Position numbers and translations under genes: made by a program | Shown here: positions 31,089-41,226 of the stretch, piece after piece | How the letters are laid out: each line of letters opens with the position of its first letter | Position numbering within the stretch: the first letter of the stretch is position 1 | NCBI GenBank assembly: GCA_000721275.1 | Contig: JOFO01000010.1 | Span: 1 to 64,000 of the forward strand | Length of the DNA stretch: 64,000 bases | Source: Microtetraspora glauca | Lineage (GTDB): Bacteria > Actinomycetota > Actinomycetes > Streptomycetales > Streptomycetaceae | Reading direction: 5' to 3' | The notes under the pieces: model-generated | Seen by the model: only the letters and a program-made list of their open reading frames with translations | The model's database searches: none | What the model was told of the DNA's origin: nothing

Positions 31089-32450
31089 CTACATACCGGC
31101 GATCAGCTTCTCGACCCGGTCGTCGACCGAGCGGAACGGGTCCTTGCACAGGACCGTGCGCTGCGCCTGGTCGTTGAGCTTGAGGTGCACCCAGTCGACG
31201 GTGAAGTCCCGGCGCTGCTCCTGGGCGCGGCGGATGAAGTCGCCGCGGAGCCGGGCCCGGGTGGTCTGCGGGGGCACCGACTTGCCCTCGAAGATCTTCA
31301 CGTCGTTGCAGACCCGGGCCGCCTGCCCGTTCTTCTGGAGCAGGTAGTACAGCCCGCGGCGGCGGTGGATGTCGTGGTACGCGAGGTCTATCTGGGCGAC
31401 CCGCGGGTTCGACATGGTCATGTTGTGCTTGGCGCGGTACCGCTCGATGAGCTTGTACTTCATCACCCAGTCGATCTCCGTCTGGATGCGGTCCAGCTCC
31501 TCCTGCTCGATCGCGTCGAGCGTGCGGCCCCACAGTTCGAGGACCTGCGCGATCGTGCCCGAGCGGATGCCGCGCCGGTCGACGAAGTCGGACGCCTTCT
31601 CGAAGTACTCGCGCTGCACCTCCAGCGCGGACGCCTCCCGGCCGCTGGCCAGCCGCACCTTGCGCTGCCCGGTGATGTCGTGGCTGACCTCGCGGATGGC
31701 CCGGATCGGGTTCTCCAGGGTCAGGTCGCGCATCACGGTGCCGGCCTCGATCATGCGCAGGACGAGGTCGGTGGCGCCGACCTTGAGCAGCATGGTCGTC
31801 TCGGACATGTTCGAGTCGCCGACGATGACGTGGAGGCGGCGGTAGCGCTCGGCGTCGGCGTGCGGCTCGTCGCGGGTGTTGATGATGGGCCGGGAGCGGG
31901 TGGTGGCGGAGCTGACGCCCTCCCAGATGTGCTCGGCGCGCTGGGAGACGCAGAACACTGCCCCGCGCGGGGTCTGGAGGACCTTCCCGGCACCGCAGAT
32001 GAGCTGACGGGTGACCAGGAACGGGATGAGGATGTCGGCGAGGCGGGAGAACTCGCCGTGGCGGGCGACGAGGTAGTTCTCGTGGCAGCCGTAGGAGTTT
32101 CCGGCGGAGTCGGTGTTGTTCTTGAAGAGATAGACGTCGCCCGCGATTCCCTCCTCGTGCAGGCGGCGTTCGGCGTCCACGAGAAGACCTTCGAGAATGC
32201 GCTCGCCGGCCTTGTCGTGGGTGACGAGTTCGATCACGTCGTCGCATTCCGGTGTGGCGTATTCCGGATGCGAACCCACGTCGAGGTACAGGCGGGCACC
32301 GTTCCGCAGGAAGACATTGCTGCTGCGGCCCCATGACACGACTCGGCGGAAGAGGTACCGCGCCACTTCGTCAGGAGACAGTCGGCGCTGTCCCCTGAAC
32401 GTGCACGTGACGCCGTACTCGTTCTCCAGCCCGAAAATGCGGCGGTCCAT
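31089..32450 (-). CDS. pafA: Pup-protein ligase PafA
   Basis: A 453-residue ligase of the carboxylate-amine/glutamine-synthetase-like superfamily. The N-terminal [16 protein letters not shown] carries the conserved metal-binding Glu; [15 protein letters not shown] contains the catalytic Asp region, and [17 protein letters not shown] is the nucleotide-site segment shared with Dop. It joins the C-terminal Glu of Pup to lysines of target proteins using ATP. The ATG at 32450 is the family start. It is separated from prcA by a LacI/MFS pair, yet lies in the same cluster and orientation as the other Pup genes. Confidence 0.96.
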   Translation of the reverse strand: MDRRIFGLENEYGVTCTFRGQRRLSPDEVARYLFRRVVSWGRSSNVFLRNGARLYLDVGSHPEYATPECDDVIELVTHDKAGERILEGLLVDAERRLHEEGIAGDVYLFKNNTDSAGNSYGCHENYLVARHGEFSRLADILIPFLVTRQLICGAGKVLQTPRGAVFCVSQRAEHIWEGVSSATTRSRPIINTRDEPHADAERYRRLHVIVGDSNMSETTMLLKVGATDLVLRMIEAGTVMRDLTLENPIRAIREVSHDITGQRKVRLASGREASALEVQREYFEKASDFVDRRGIRSGTIAQVLELWGRTLDAIEQEELDRIQTEIDWVMKYKLIERYRAKHNMTMSNPRVAQIDLAYHDIHRRRGLYYLLQKNGQAARVCNDVKIFEGKSVPPQTTRARLRGDFIRRAQEQRRDFTVDWVHLKLNDQAQRTVLCKDPFRSVDDRVEKLIAGM

Positions 32451-32519
32451 GTCTGAACATTACGCCTGACGGCCTGTGCTGAAACCGGGTTGAGCGTTCC
32501 CGTTCCGATCGTTTTCCGA

Positions 32520-33794
32520 TCAGAGGGCGTTCTTTTCGGTGGAAACGGGGGCGGCGGCCCCTCCGGTACCGCCCCCGCCGGCGGCGTGTCGCGTGCGGCG
32601 GCCGGGCGCGCCGGGATCGTTCAGCACCCGGCCGGTGGCCAGCAGCACCAGCAGGGCGACCAGGCCGCCGGCCCCGGCCACGGCAAATCCGGCGACGGTC
32701 CCGGCCAGTTCGATCGCGGGTCCGGCGGCGGCCGAGCCGAGGGCCGCGCCGACGCCGAAGGTGGTGACCAGCCAGGAGAACGCCTCGGTGACGGTCCCGG
32801 CCGGGGCGTGCCGGTCGACCACGATGAACGCGCAGGCCAGCACGGGGGCGAGGAAGAAGCCGGCGAGGGCCGACAGGGCGGCCATGGCGACCGGGCCGGG
32901 GGTCAGCGTCAGCGGCAGGTAGCAGAGCGCGAGCAGGGCGGCCAGCACGCGCAGCCGGCGCTCCGGGGCGCCGGCCCACTGCCGGGCGCCGTAGAGGACG
33001 CCGCCGAGGAGCGCGCCGAGGCCGAGGGCGGCCATCAGCCAGCCGTAGACCGACGGGGCGCCGCGGTCGTCGGCGTAGGCGACGGCGGCGACCGTGATGG
33101 AGCCGAGCGCGAGGCCGACGAAGAAGAACGAGCCGAGCAGGGCGAGCAGCCCGGGCGAGCGCAGCGCGCCGAGCCAGTGGGCCTCGCGCGGCGCGGAGCG
33201 CCAGGCGCGGGAGGGCGCGGAGAGGACCACGGAGAGGGCGCCGAGCACGCCGATGAGGTTGATGACGAGCAGGGCGGCGGCGGGCGACCAGAGGGCGACG
33301 CACAGGGTCACCAGCAGCGGGCCGACCGTGAACATGACCTCCTGGGCGACGGCGTCGAGGGCGTACGCCCGGTGGACCCGGTCCTCGCGGCCCAGGACGC
33401 TCGGCCAGAGGGCCCGCAGGCCGCCCTCCAGGGGCGGCGTGAAGAACCCGGCGAGGACGACGGCGGCGTAGGCGAGCGGGAGGTTGCCGATGCCGGCGAG
33501 GGCGAAGAGCGCCATGCCGAGGGCCGAGAGGACGGCCGCGGGGAACTGGACGCGCGGCTGGCCCTTCAGGTCGACGGCCCGGCCGAGGAGCGGCTGCCCG
33601 ACGGCGTTCGCCAGGCCGTACGCGGCGACCAGGCCGCCCGCGAGGGTGTAGCCGCCGCCCTGGTCGCGGACGAAGAGCGTCATGGCGACCGGGCCGGTGC
33701 CGTTGGGCAGCCGGCCGACCAGGGTGCCGGTGAGCAGGCGGAGCGCGTGTGGCGCCCGCAGGATGTCGCGGTAACCGCCGTGCGCCGTGGCCAT
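32520..33794 (-). CDS. Major facilitator superfamily transporter
   Basis: A 424-residue membrane protein with about 12 helices. GRLPNGTGPVAMTLFVRD early and AFFxPPLEGG-like loops resemble the MFS drug/sugar efflux group. The ATG at 33794 is preceded by GGAGGGGA. The C-terminal 40 residues are Gly/Ala-rich and cytoplasmic. It is divergent from a LacI regulator across 131 bp and 69 bp upstream of pafA. The substrate cannot be predicted; a LacI partner often means a sugar or nucleoside-like ligand. Confidence 0.88.
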   Translation of the reverse strand: MATAHGGYRDILRAPHALRLLTGTLVGRLPNGTGPVAMTLFVRDQGGGYTLAGGLVAAYGLANAVGQPLLGRAVDLKGQPRVQFPAAVLSALGMALFALAGIGNLPLAYAAVVLAGFFTPPLEGGLRALWPSVLGREDRVHRAYALDAVAQEVMFTVGPLLVTLCVALWSPAAALLVINLIGVLGALSVVLSAPSRAWRSAPREAHWLGALRSPGLLALLGSFFFVGLALGSITVAAVAYADDRGAPSVYGWLMAALGLGALLGGVLYGARQWAGAPERRLRVLAALLALCYLPLTLTPGPVAMAALSALAGFFLAPVLACAFIVVDRHAPAGTVTEAFSWLVTTFGVGAALGSAAAGPAIELAGTVAGFAVAGAGGLVALLVLLATGRVLNDPGAPGRRTRHAAGGGGTGGAAAPVSTEKNAL

Positions 33795-33829
33795 GCGGGT
33801 CTCCCCTCCGTCGGCCGCAGCCGAGGTTT

Positions 33830-33856
33830 TACGTATAACTTGCGTCGTCATACGTA
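33830..33856. promoter_or_regulatory. Putative LacI operator pair
   Basis: TACGTAT-N13-ATACGTA is a 7-bp inverted repeat whose two halves each contain the palindrome TACGTA, 21 bp apart (two helical turns). It lies in the divergent gap between the MFS and LacI genes. Confidence 0.55.
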
Positions 33857-33925
33857 CCATGGCCGCGGGACGCGGGTCCACCCCGCGCTTCCGGAACCGA
33901 CCGAGCGCGCCCCCGCGGAGGCCCC

Positions 33926-34945
33926 GTGCACCCCCCCGAGCCCAGCACCGCCGCCCGCCCCACCAGCCGGGACGTGGCCCGCGCCGCCGGGGTGTCCCAG
34001 GCCACCGTCTCCCTCGTCATGGGCGGCAAGTGGCGCGGCCGGGTCTCGGAACGCACCGCGGACACCGTCCGCGCCGCCGCCCGCGACCTCGGCTACCGGC
34101 CCAACCTCGCCGCCCGCAACCTCCGCCTCGGCCGCACCCGCACCGCACTCCTCGTCGTGCCCGCCCTCACCAACGAGTTCTTCGCCCACGTCTACACCGG
34201 CGCGGCGGCGGTCGCCGCCGGCCACGGCTTCGGCGTGGTCCTCTACCCCTCCCCCGACGGCCTCGGCCCCGCCCGCGACCCGTTCGCCTCCTCCCAGGCC
34301 GCCCTCGACGGCGTCCTCGCCTCCTCGATGGCGACCGGCGCCCTCGAAGCCTTCCGCGGCGGCGACCTCCCCCTCGTCATGCTCGACAGCGACCCCGCCG
34401 ACCCCGGCGCCGCCGCCCACGTCAACCTCGACGTCGCCCAGGGCATGCGCCTGGTCACCGCGCACCTGCTCGCCCTCGGCCACCGCCGCTTCCTGCACCT
34501 CGCCTCCGCCGCGCCCTCCTGGACCTTCGACGTGCGCGCCGCCGTCCTCGGCGAGGCCCTGCGCGGCACCGAGGTGCGCACCGTACGGGCGCCGCTCACG
34601 GTCGCCGCCGCACGGGAGGCCGCCGGAACCGCCCTCGCCGCCCCCGGGCCCCGCCCCACCGCGGTGATCTGCGACGACGACATCCTCGCGGCCGGCGTCT
34701 GCAAGGCCGCGCGGCGCCTGGGCCTGCGCGTGCCGGAGGACCTGTCGGTCACCGGCTTCGACGACATGGCGCTGGCGACGGCCGTCGAACCGGAACTCAC
34801 CACCGTCCGGCTGCCCGCCGAGGAGTTCGGCCGGCGCGGCATGGAGGCGCTGCTCGCCGTCCTGGCGGGCGAACCGGCCCGGGCGGACGTCCTCCCCGTC
34901 GAACTGGTCCCGCGCGGCTCCACGGGCCCCGCGCCCGCCGCCTGA
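33926..34945 (+). CDS. LacI-family transcriptional regulator
   Basis: A 339-residue regulator. The LacI helix-turn-helix is at residues 13-35 (TSRDVARAAGVSQATVSLVM) with hinge helix NLAARNL near 65. The sugar-binding-protein-like core spans 70-330, including VICDDDILAAGVCKAARRLG and VTGFDDMALAT. The GTG at 33926 has GGAG 5 nt upstream. It probably represses the divergent MFS transporter and itself through the TACGTA pair. A 20-bp-stem terminator follows. Confidence 0.92.
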   Translation: MHPPEPSTAARPTSRDVARAAGVSQATVSLVMGGKWRGRVSERTADTVRAAARDLGYRPNLAARNLRLGRTRTALLVVPALTNEFFAHVYTGAAAVAAGHGFGVVLYPSPDGLGPARDPFASSQAALDGVLASSMATGALEAFRGGDLPLVMLDSDPADPGAAAHVNLDVAQGMRLVTAHLLALGHRRFLHLASAAPSWTFDVRAAVLGEALRGTEVRTVRAPLTVAAAREAAGTALAAPGPRPTAVICDDDILAAGVCKAARRLGLRVPEDLSVTGFDDMALATAVEPELTTVRLPAEEFGRRGMEALLAVLAGEPARADVLPVELVPRGSTGPAPAA

Positions 34946-34953
34946 CCCCGGGT

Positions 34954-34997
34954 ACGCGCGGAGGGCCCGGTCCTGGTGGACCGGGCCCTCCGCGCGT
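34954..34997. terminator. Strong bidirectional terminator
   Basis: A perfect 20-bp stem with a 4-nt loop (TGGT) lies between the converging lacI and prcA genes, 8 bp after the lacI stop and 9 bp beyond the prcA stop. Confidence 0.88.
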
Positions 34998-35006
34998 GGC
35001 TGCGGA

Positions 35007-35759
35007 CTACTCCTCGGGCTGCTCGTCCGAGGGGTCGTCCGTCTTCGTGACGGCCGCGTCGTCCGCCTCCAGCAACCGGGACAGCTGGCGCCCGACGATC
35101 CGCTTGAACTTCCGCTGCTGCGGACGCGTACGGTCCAGGACCGCCACCTCCAGGCGCTCCGCGGGGATCTCCCGCTCGGTGCCGTTGGTGTCCCGGGAGA
35201 GCGCCTGCACGGCCAGCTTCAGGGCCTCCGCGAGCGACATCCCGTCCCGGTGCCGCTGGTCCAGGAAGGAGCTGATCTGCTCCGCGTTGCCGCCCACCGC
35301 GACCGAGCCGTGCTCGTCCACGATGGAGCCGTCGTGCGGCAGCCGGTAGATCTGGTCGCCGGCCGGCTCGGTGCCGACCTCGGCGACCACCAGCTCCACC
35401 TCGTACGGCTTCTCGCCGGCGCTGGAGAAGATGGTGCCCAGCGTCTGCGCGTAGACGTTCGCCAGGCCGCGCGCGGTGACGTCGTCCCGGTCGTAGGTGT
35501 AGCCGCGCAGGTCGGCGTAGCGGACGCCGCCGATGCGCAGGTTCTCGTACTCGTTGTACTTGCCGGCGGCGGCGAAGCCGATCCGGTCGTAGATCTCGCT
35601 GAACTTGTGCAGGGCACGGGACGGGTTCTCGCCGACGAACACGATGCCGTCGGCGTACTGGAGGACCACCAGGCTCCGCCCGCGCGCGATGCCCTTGCGG
35701 GCGTACTCCGCGCGGTCGGCCATGGCCTGCTGGGGTGAGACGTAGAACGGTGTCGACAC
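35007..35759 (-). CDS. prcA: 20S proteasome alpha subunit PrcA
   Basis: A 250-residue alpha subunit. The N-terminal [22 protein letters not shown] contains the proteasome alpha signature and gate helix, and [13 protein letters not shown] strands follow. The C-terminus is acidic ([10 protein letters not shown]) and not catalytic. Alpha rings gate substrate entry and dock ARC/Mpa. The GTG at 35759 has AAAGGGA 9 nt upstream. It lies 47 bp after prcB in the pup operon. Confidence 0.96.
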   Translation of the reverse strand: MSTPFYVSPQQAMADRAEYARKGIARGRSLVVLQYADGIVFVGENPSRALHKFSEIYDRIGFAAAGKYNEYENLRIGGVRYADLRGYTYDRDDVTARGLANVYAQTLGTIFSSAGEKPYEVELVVAEVGTEPAGDQIYRLPHDGSIVDEHGSVAVGGNAEQISSFLDQRHRDGMSLAEALKLAVQALSRDTNGTEREIPAERLEVAVLDRTRPQQRKFKRIVGRQLSRLLEADDAAVTKTDDPSDEQPEE

Positions 35760-35806
35760 CGGCGCTCGTCCCTTTCTTCTGGGCGGTGAGGGGGGCGACG
35801 TGGGGA

Positions 35807-36646
35807 TCAGAGCAGGGCGGCGCGCGGTCCGTCCGGCTGCTCCAGACGCCGCTCGGTGACCGAACGGGCGAGTTCGGAGGACTCCGCCTCGGAAAGCCTG
35901 CGGAAGCCCTCGTCGGTGATGACGGTGACGATCGGGAAGATCCGGCGGGCGAGGTCCGGGCCGCCGGTCGCCGAGTCGTCGTCCGCCGCGTCGTACAGCG
36001 CCTGCACGACCAGGGTGGTCGCCTGCTGCTCGGTGAGGTCCTCCCGGTACAGCTTCTTCATCGAGCCGCGGGCGAAGATCGAGCCCGAGCCGGTGGCGGC
36101 GTACCCGTGCTCCTCAGACCGGCCGCCGGTCACGTCGTACGAGAAGATCCGGCCCTTCTCGCGGCTCTCGTCCCAGCCCGCGAAGAGCGGCACCACGGCG
36201 AGGCCCTGCATGGCCATGCCGAGGTTGCTGCGGATCATGGTGGAGAGACGGTTCGCCTTGCCCTCCAGCGAGAGCGTGGCCCCCTCGACCTTCTCGAAGT
36301 GCTCCAGCTCCAGCTGGAAGAGCTTGACCATCTCGACGGCGAGGCCGGCGGTGCCGGCGATGCCGACGGCGGAGTACTCGTCCGCCGGGAACACCTTCTC
36401 GATGTCCCGCTGCGCGATCATGTTGCCCATGGTGGCCCGCCGGTCACCCGCGAGCACGACGCCCCCCGGGAACGTCGCGGCCACGATGGTGGTGCCGTGC
36501 GGAGCCTCGACGATCCCCTCCGGCAGCTTCCGGTTCCCCGGCAGCAGCTCCGGCGAGTGATCGGCGAGGAAGTCGATGAAGGACGAAGACCCCGGCGTCA
36601 GGAAGGCGGCCGGCAGACGCCCTGTGCCACGAGTGTTGGGTTCCAC
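35807..36646 (-). CDS. prcB: 20S proteasome beta subunit PrcB
   Basis: A 279-residue precursor. About 53 residues form a propeptide ending EAPHG; cleavage before [11 protein letters not shown] exposes the catalytic Thr1. [10 protein letters not shown] and SYDVTGG are the usual core motifs. The GTG at 36646 is preceded by GGAAGGA. The first 49 bp overlap the 3' end of the endonuclease VII-like gene, so translation is probably coupled to it. Confidence 0.96.
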   Translation of the reverse strand: MEPNTRGTGRLPAAFLTPGSSSFIDFLADHSPELLPGNRKLPEGIVEAPHGTTIVAATFPGGVVLAGDRRATMGNMIAQRDIEKVFPADEYSAVGIAGTAGLAVEMVKLFQLELEHFEKVEGATLSLEGKANRLSTMIRSNLGMAMQGLAVVPLFAGWDESREKGRIFSYDVTGGRSEEHGYAATGSGSIFARGSMKKLYREDLTEQQATTLVVQALYDAADDDSATGGPDLARRIFPIVTVITDEGFRRLSEAESSELARSVTERRLEQPDGPRAALL

Positions 36647-37098
36647 AGGTTTCCTTCCACGTAAGCGGCCGCACGCCTGATGACATCCGGCCGATCCTTG
36701 AACTGCCCCAGCGCCGCGTTGCCACTGAAGCACAGCACGCCCCGGACCTTACCCGTCCGATGATCGTGATCCACATGCTCGGCCGGACCCTCCCGGCAGA
36801 TCACGCGGACACCGCCCTGGGCGGCGATCATCCGGTCGCGCTCGGCTTCGGTGATGCCGTACGTGCGCTTGAGATGCCCGGCGCGCCCCTCGGCCTTCTT
36901 GCACGCCTTGCAGCGGGTGGCCAGGCCGTCCGGCGCGGTGGCGTTGCGGTGCCGGTCGTCGTGCGGCTCGATCTCACCGCACTGCCGACAGAGCTTGCGC
37001 CCCACCGGTACGTCCGCCGCGCTTCGGACGACCTCGCCCTTAGCCGCTTGTCCGATCCGGCAACGCTCGGCCCCGTAGGCCCGACGCGTTCCCGGCAC
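36598..37098 (-). CDS. Endonuclease VII-like HNH protein inside the pup-proteasome operon, with degenerate zinc knuckles
   Basis: A 166-residue protein. An N-terminal CxxC pair (CRQC and CKAC, residues about 37-67) makes a small zinc finger. The C-terminal recombination endonuclease VII fold has [17 protein letters not shown], the active-site HVDHDHRTG near 108-115, and [20 protein letters not shown]. In the family the nuclease zinc is usually held by CxxC...CxxC; here the knuckles are VRVIC (Arg at 98, Cys at 101) and LCFSGN (Cys at 123, Gly at 126), each short of one Cys. Nucleotides show CGC and GGC, each one change from TGC. The GTG at 37098 has AGGTGAG upstream but could be later. It lies between pup and prcB, overlapping prcB by 49 bp. 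Confidence 0.82.
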   Translation of the reverse strand: MPGTRRAYGAERCRIGQAAKGEVVRSAADVPVGRKLCRQCGEIEPHDDRHRNATAPDGLATRCKACKKAEGRAGHLKRTYGITEAERDRMIAAQGGVRVICREGPAEHVDHDHRTGKVRGVLCFSGNAALGQFKDRPDVIRRAAAYVEGNLWNPTLVAQGVCRPPS

Positions 37099-37145
37099 CT
37101 CACCTGCAGTCCGTCATCCCTGCGACGTCGCCTTCGATGCGAAGG

Positions 37146-37358
37146 CTACTGGCCGCCCTTCTGCACGAAGCTTCGGACGAAGTCCTCGGCGTTCTCCTCC
37201 AGGACGTCGTCGATCTCGTCCAGGACCGAGTCGACGTCGTCGCTCAGCTTCTCCTGGCGCTCCTTGAGGTCGGAGCTCGCCTCCGTGGTGGTCTCCTCGA
37301 CCTCCTCCGTGGAGCGCGTCGCCTTCTGCTGTCCGCCGCCGGTGTCCTTGGTCGCCAT
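37146..37358 (-). CDS. pup: Prokaryotic ubiquitin-like protein Pup
   Basis: A 70-residue disordered, acidic protein with a helical region DLKERQEKLSDDVDSVLDEI and the C-terminus FVQKGGQ. The terminal Gln must be deamidated to Glu by Dop before PafA can attach it to substrate lysines. The helix docks in the coiled coil of ARC/Mpa. The ATG at 37358 is preceded by GTGAGGA. It starts the pup-nuclease-prcB-prcA operon, separated from dop by 166 bp. Confidence 0.97.
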   Translation of the reverse strand: MATKDTGGGQQKATRSTEEVEETTTEASSDLKERQEKLSDDVDSVLDEIDDVLEENAEDFVRSFVQKGGQ

Positions 37359-37429
37359 TTCCTCACCCCGCTCGAATCGGATCGCTCGGACTGGTGCTAC
37401 GGGTCCTTCAAGATCAGACCCTACAAGCC

Positions 37430-37447
37430 GGGGCCGACATCGGCCCC
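37430..37447 (-). terminator. Weak hairpin between dop and pup
   Basis: GGGGCCG-ACAT-CGGCCCC is a 7-bp stem with a 4-nt loop, 78 bp after the dop stop codon. It could end dop transcripts or act as an attenuator. Confidence 0.4.
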
Positions 37448-37524
37448 CGGGTTTCCCCGGCGTCCGGGCACTGCTTTCATGATTCCCAGGGGCCGGCCCT
37501 TTCAGCCCCTGTTCAGGTCTCGAA

Positions 37525-39036
37525 TCAGTTGCCGGAGAGAACCCTGACGAGCTCCTCCGCGGTGCGGCAGCGGTCCAGGAGCGCCGCCACGTGCGCCTTG
37601 GTGCCGCGCAGCGGCTCCAGGGTCGGGACGCGCTGCAGCGAGTCGCGGCCCGGCAGGTCGAAGATCACCGAGTCCCAGGAGGCCGCGGCGACGTCGTCGG
37701 CGTACTGCTCCAGGCAGCGGCCGCGGAAGTACGCCCGGGTGTCCTCCGGCGGGGCCGTCTCGGCCCGCTCCACGTCGGCCTCGTCCAGGAGGCGCTGCAT
37801 GCGCCCGCGGGCGACCAGGCGGTTGTACAGGCCCTTGTCGGGCCGTACGTCCGCGTACTGGAGGTCCACCAGGTGCAGCCGGGCCGCGTCCCAGTCGAGG
37901 CCGTCGCGGCGCCGGTAGCCCTCCATGAGCTCGCGCTTGGCGATCCAGTCCAGCTCGCCGGCGAGGCTCATCGGATCGTTCTCCAGCCGGTTGAGCGTGT
38001 CCTCCCAGCGGGCCAGGACGTCCCTCGTCTGATCGTCCGCGTCCGTGCCGTACCGCTCGTCCACGTACTTCCTGGCCAGCTCGCAGTACTCCATCTGGAG
38101 CTGCACGGCGGTGAGTGTCCGGCCGCTGCGCAGCGTGACGAGGTACTGGAGCGAGGGGTCGTGGGAGACGTGGTGGAGGGTGCGGACGGGCTGGTCGACG
38201 GCGAGGTCGACGGTGATGAAGCCGTCCTCGATCATGGAGAGGACGAGGGCGGTGGTGCCCAGTTTGAGGTAGGTGGAGATCTCGGAGAGGTTGGCGTCCC
38301 CGATGATCACGTGCAGCCGACGGTACTTCTCGGCGTCGGCGTGCGGTTCGTCGCGGGTGTTGATGATGGGCCGCTTGAGGGTGGTCTCCAGACCGACCTC
38401 GACCTCGAAGTAGTCGGCGCGCTGGCTGATCTGGAAGCCGTTCTCGCGGCCGTCCTGGCCGATGCCGACGCGGCCGGCGCCGGTGACGACCTGGCGGGAG
38501 ACGAAGAAGGGCGTCAGGTGGCGCACGATGTCCGAGAAGGGGGTCTCCCGCTTCATCAGGTAGTTCTCGTGCGTGCCGTAGGAGGCGCCCTTGTTGTCGG
38601 TGTTGTTCTTGTAGAGGTGGATCGGCTGGGCGCCGGGGAGCTGGGCGGCGCGCTCGGCGGCCTCGGCCATGATGCGCTCGCCGGCCTTGTCCCAGAGGAC
38701 GGCGTCGCGGGGGTTGGTGACCTCGGGGGCGCTGTACTCGGGGTGGGCGTGGTCCACGTAGAGCCGGGCGCCGTTGGTGAGGATCACGTTGGCGAGGCCG
38801 ATGTCCTCGTCGGTGAGCTGGCTGGAGTCGGCGGCCTCGCGGGCGAGGTCGAAGCCGCGGGCGTCCCGCAGCGGGTTCTCCTCCTCGAAGTCCCAGCGGG
38901 CGCGGCGCGCCCGGTGCATCGCCGCGGCGTAGGCGTTGACGATCTGGGACGAGGTGAGCATGGCATTGGCGTTCGGGTGTCCGGGGACGGAGATCCCGTA
39001 CTCCGTCTCGATGCCCATTACTCGCCGTACGGTCAT
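37525..39036 (-). CDS. dop: Deamidase/depupylase of Pup (Dop)
   Basis: A 503-residue paralogue of Paf[18 protein letters not shown] holds the metal-binding Glu, [14 protein letters not shown] the catalytic Asp region and [17 protein letters not shown] the nucleotide site. An extra loop after residue 40 ([13 protein letters not shown]) is the Dop-specific insertion. It converts Pup-Gln to Pup-Glu and can remove Pup from substrates. The ATG at 39036 is preceded by AAGGAGGG. It is 182 bp downstream of arc and separated by a terminator, so it probably has its own promoter. Confidence 0.96.
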   Translation of the reverse strand: MTVRRVMGIETEYGISVPGHPNANAMLTSSQIVNAYAAAMHRARRARWDFEEENPLRDARGFDLAREAADSSQLTDEDIGLANVILTNGARLYVDHAHPEYSAPEVTNPRDAVLWDKAGERIMAEAAERAAQLPGAQPIHLYKNNTDNKGASYGTHENYLMKRETPFSDIVRHLTPFFVSRQVVTGAGRVGIGQDGRENGFQISQRADYFEVEVGLETTLKRPIINTRDEPHADAEKYRRLHVIIGDANLSEISTYLKLGTTALVLSMIEDGFITVDLAVDQPVRTLHHVSHDPSLQYLVTLRSGRTLTAVQLQMEYCELARKYVDERYGTDADDQTRDVLARWEDTLNRLENDPMSLAGELDWIAKRELMEGYRRRDGLDWDAARLHLVDLQYADVRPDKGLYNRLVARGRMQRLLDEADVERAETAPPEDTRAYFRGRCLEQYADDVAAASWDSVIFDLPGRDSLQRVPTLEPLRGTKAHVAALLDRCRTAEELVRVLSGN

Positions 39037-39171
39037 GCGGCCCTCCTTGCCCGGCGGCGCTCAGTGCGCGACTCGGCGGTACCGAAGAGCCTAGAGCGGC
39101 TCCGCGCTGGTGGGGAGATCACTTGCGGTATTTCCCGGAAGTGGCCGGGAGTTTTTGCGGTGCGAATGCGA

Positions 39172-39208
39172 CGGCTGCGGATGCCCGGTTTCCGGACATC
39201 CGCAGCCG
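39172..39208 (-). terminator. arc terminator
   Basis: A 12-bp outer stem (CGGCTGCGGATG and complement) with an inner CCGG/CCGG pair begins 10 bp after the arc stop codon. Confidence 0.7.
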
Positions 39209-39218
39209 GGGTGCGCTA

Positions 39219-40985
39219 CTACAGGTACTGACCGGTGTTGGCCACCGTGTCGATGGAGCGTCCGGTGTCCGCACCCTGCTTTCCGGTGACGAGGGTGCGG
39301 ATGAAGACGATCCGCTCGCCCTTCTTTCCGGAGATGCGGGCCCAGTCGTCGGGGTTGGTGGTGTTGGGCAGGTCCTCGTTCTCCTTGAACTCGTCCACGC
39401 ATGCCTGGAGGAGGTGGGAGACGCGGATGCCCTTCTGGTCGTGGTCGAGGAATGCCTTGATGGCCATCTTCTTGGCCCGGTCGACGATGTTCTGGATCAT
39501 CGCGCCGGAGTTGAAGTCCTTGAAGTAGAGGACTTCCTTGTCGCCGTTGGCGTACGTGACTTCGAGGAAGCGGTTCTCCTCGGATTCCGCGTACATCTGC
39601 TCGACGACGGACTGGATCATTCCGTGCGCGGCGGCGGCCTTGGAGCCGTTGTGCTCGGCGACGTCGTCCGTGTGGAGCGGGAGGTTGGCGGTGAGGTACT
39701 TCGCGAAGATGTCCTTCGCGGCCTCGGCGTCCGGGCGCTCGATCTTGATCTTCACGTCGAGCCGGCCGGGGCGGAGGATCGCGGGGTCGATCATGTCCTC
39801 GCGGTTGGAGGCGCCGATCACGATCACGTTCTCGAGGCCCTCGACGCCGTCGATCTCGGCGAGCAGCTGGGGGACGATGGTGTTCTCCACGTCCGAGCTG
39901 ACGCCGGATCCGCGGGTGCGGAAGAGCGATTCCATCTCGTCGAAGAAGACGATGACGGGGGTGCCCTCGCTGGCCTTCTCGCGGGCCCGCTGGAAGACCA
40001 GGCGGATGTGCCGCTCGGTCTCGCCGACGTACTTGTTGAGGAGCTCGGGGCCCTTGATGTTGAGGAAGTAGGACTTCCCCGCGGGCTGGCCGGTGACCTC
40101 GGCGACCTTCTTGGCCAGGGAGTTGGCGACGGCCTTGGCGATGAGCGTCTTGCCGCAGCCGGGCGGTCCGTAGAGCAGGATGCCCTTGGGCGGGCGGAGT
40201 TCGTGCTCCTTGAACAGGTCCGGGTAGAGGTACGGGAGCTCGACCGCGTCGCGGATCAGCTCGATCTGGTTGCCCAGGCCGCCGATCTTGTCGTAGTCGA
40301 CGTCCGGGACCTCTTCGAGGACGAGTTCCTCGACCTCGCTCTTGGGCACGACCTCGTAGACGTAGCCGGAGCGGGAGTCGAAGAGCAGGGCGTCGCCGGC
40401 GCGGATGGTGACGTCCAGCAGAGGCTCGGCGAGCCTCACCACCCGTTCCTCGTCGGTGTGCCCGACCACCAGGGCGCGCTCGCCGTCCTCGAGGATCTCC
40501 TTGAGGGTGACGATGTCCCCGGCGCGCTCGAACTCCATGGCCTCGACCACGTTGAGCGCTTCGTTGAGCATGACTTCCTGGCCGCGCCGGAGCTCGTCGA
40601 GCTCGACGCTGGGGCTGACGTTCACCCGGAGCTTGCGGCCCCCGGTGATGATGTCGCACGTGCCGTCCTCGTTCGCCTGCAGGAAGACACCGAAGCCGGC
40701 CGGCGGCTGCGCGAGCCGGTCGACCTCCTCCTTGAGGGCGACGATCTGGTCGCGCGCCTCACGGAGTGTGTTCGCGAGCCTTTCGTTCTGCGCGGACACG
40801 CCGGCCAGGTTGGTCTGCAGCTCGACGATCCGCTCTTCGAGAATCCTCGTGTGTCGCGGAGAGTCGGCGAGCTTGCGGCGCAGGACGGCGATTTCCTGCT
40901 CGAGATAGGCAACCTGGCCGGAAGGGTCCTCAGACCCCCGCCCCGGCCGGATGCCGCGGTTGATGTCGTCGTCGTGGGCTGCCAC
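39219..40985 (-). CDS. arc: Proteasome-activating AAA ATPase ARC/Mpa
   Basis: A 588-residue unfoldase. An N-terminal coiled coil (about 20-80), where Pup binds, precedes the OB domains (about 90-230). The AAA module has Walker A GPPGCGKT near 290, Walker [11 protein letters not shown] near 360 and the arginine-finger region [16 protein letters not shown]. The C-terminus QYL carries the penultimate Tyr that docks on the 20S core. It recognises pupylated proteins and threads them into PrcAB. The GTG at 40985 sits behind GGAGGAGGTGAGG; longer readings include the ribosome site. It is divergent from the ferredoxin gene (241-bp gap). Confidence 0.96.
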   Translation of the reverse strand: MAAHDDDINRGIRPGRGSEDPSGQVAYLEQEIAVLRRKLADSPRHTRILEERIVELQTNLAGVSAQNERLANTLREARDQIVALKEEVDRLAQPPAGFGVFLQANEDGTCDIITGGRKLRVNVSPSVELDELRRGQEVMLNEALNVVEAMEFERAGDIVTLKEILEDGERALVVGHTDEERVVRLAEPLLDVTIRAGDALLFDSRSGYVYEVVPKSEVEELVLEEVPDVDYDKIGGLGNQIELIRDAVELPYLYPDLFKEHELRPPKGILLYGPPGCGKTLIAKAVANSLAKKVAEVTGQPAGKSYFLNIKGPELLNKYVGETERHIRLVFQRAREKASEGTPVIVFFDEMESLFRTRGSGVSSDVENTIVPQLLAEIDGVEGLENVIVIGASNREDMIDPAILRPGRLDVKIKIERPDAEAAKDIFAKYLTANLPLHTDDVAEHNGSKAAAAHGMIQSVVEQMYAESEENRFLEVTYANGDKEVLYFKDFNSGAMIQNIVDRAKKMAIKAFLDHDQKGIRVSHLLQACVDEFKENEDLPNTTNPDDWARISGKKGERIVFIRTLVTGKQGADTGRSIDTVANTGQYL

Positions 40986-41226
40986 GGTCCTCACCTCCTC
41001 CAAGGGGAGCTGGACGCATCCTGACCCTACCTGCGTGGGTGATGGTTGAAACCCCTAGATCAAAAAGACTCCGGGGTGTGTCCGATCTTCACCCTTGCGC
41101 TTCCCCTCTCGCCAGGGGAATACCCACCCTTCACGCTCCGAAAGCGGGCAGTTGTATCGTCGTGAGGGGTCAACACCCGCGGGTCGCGGCCTCAATTGTC
41201 CGCGCGGAGCAGAAACGGCAGAAGAG

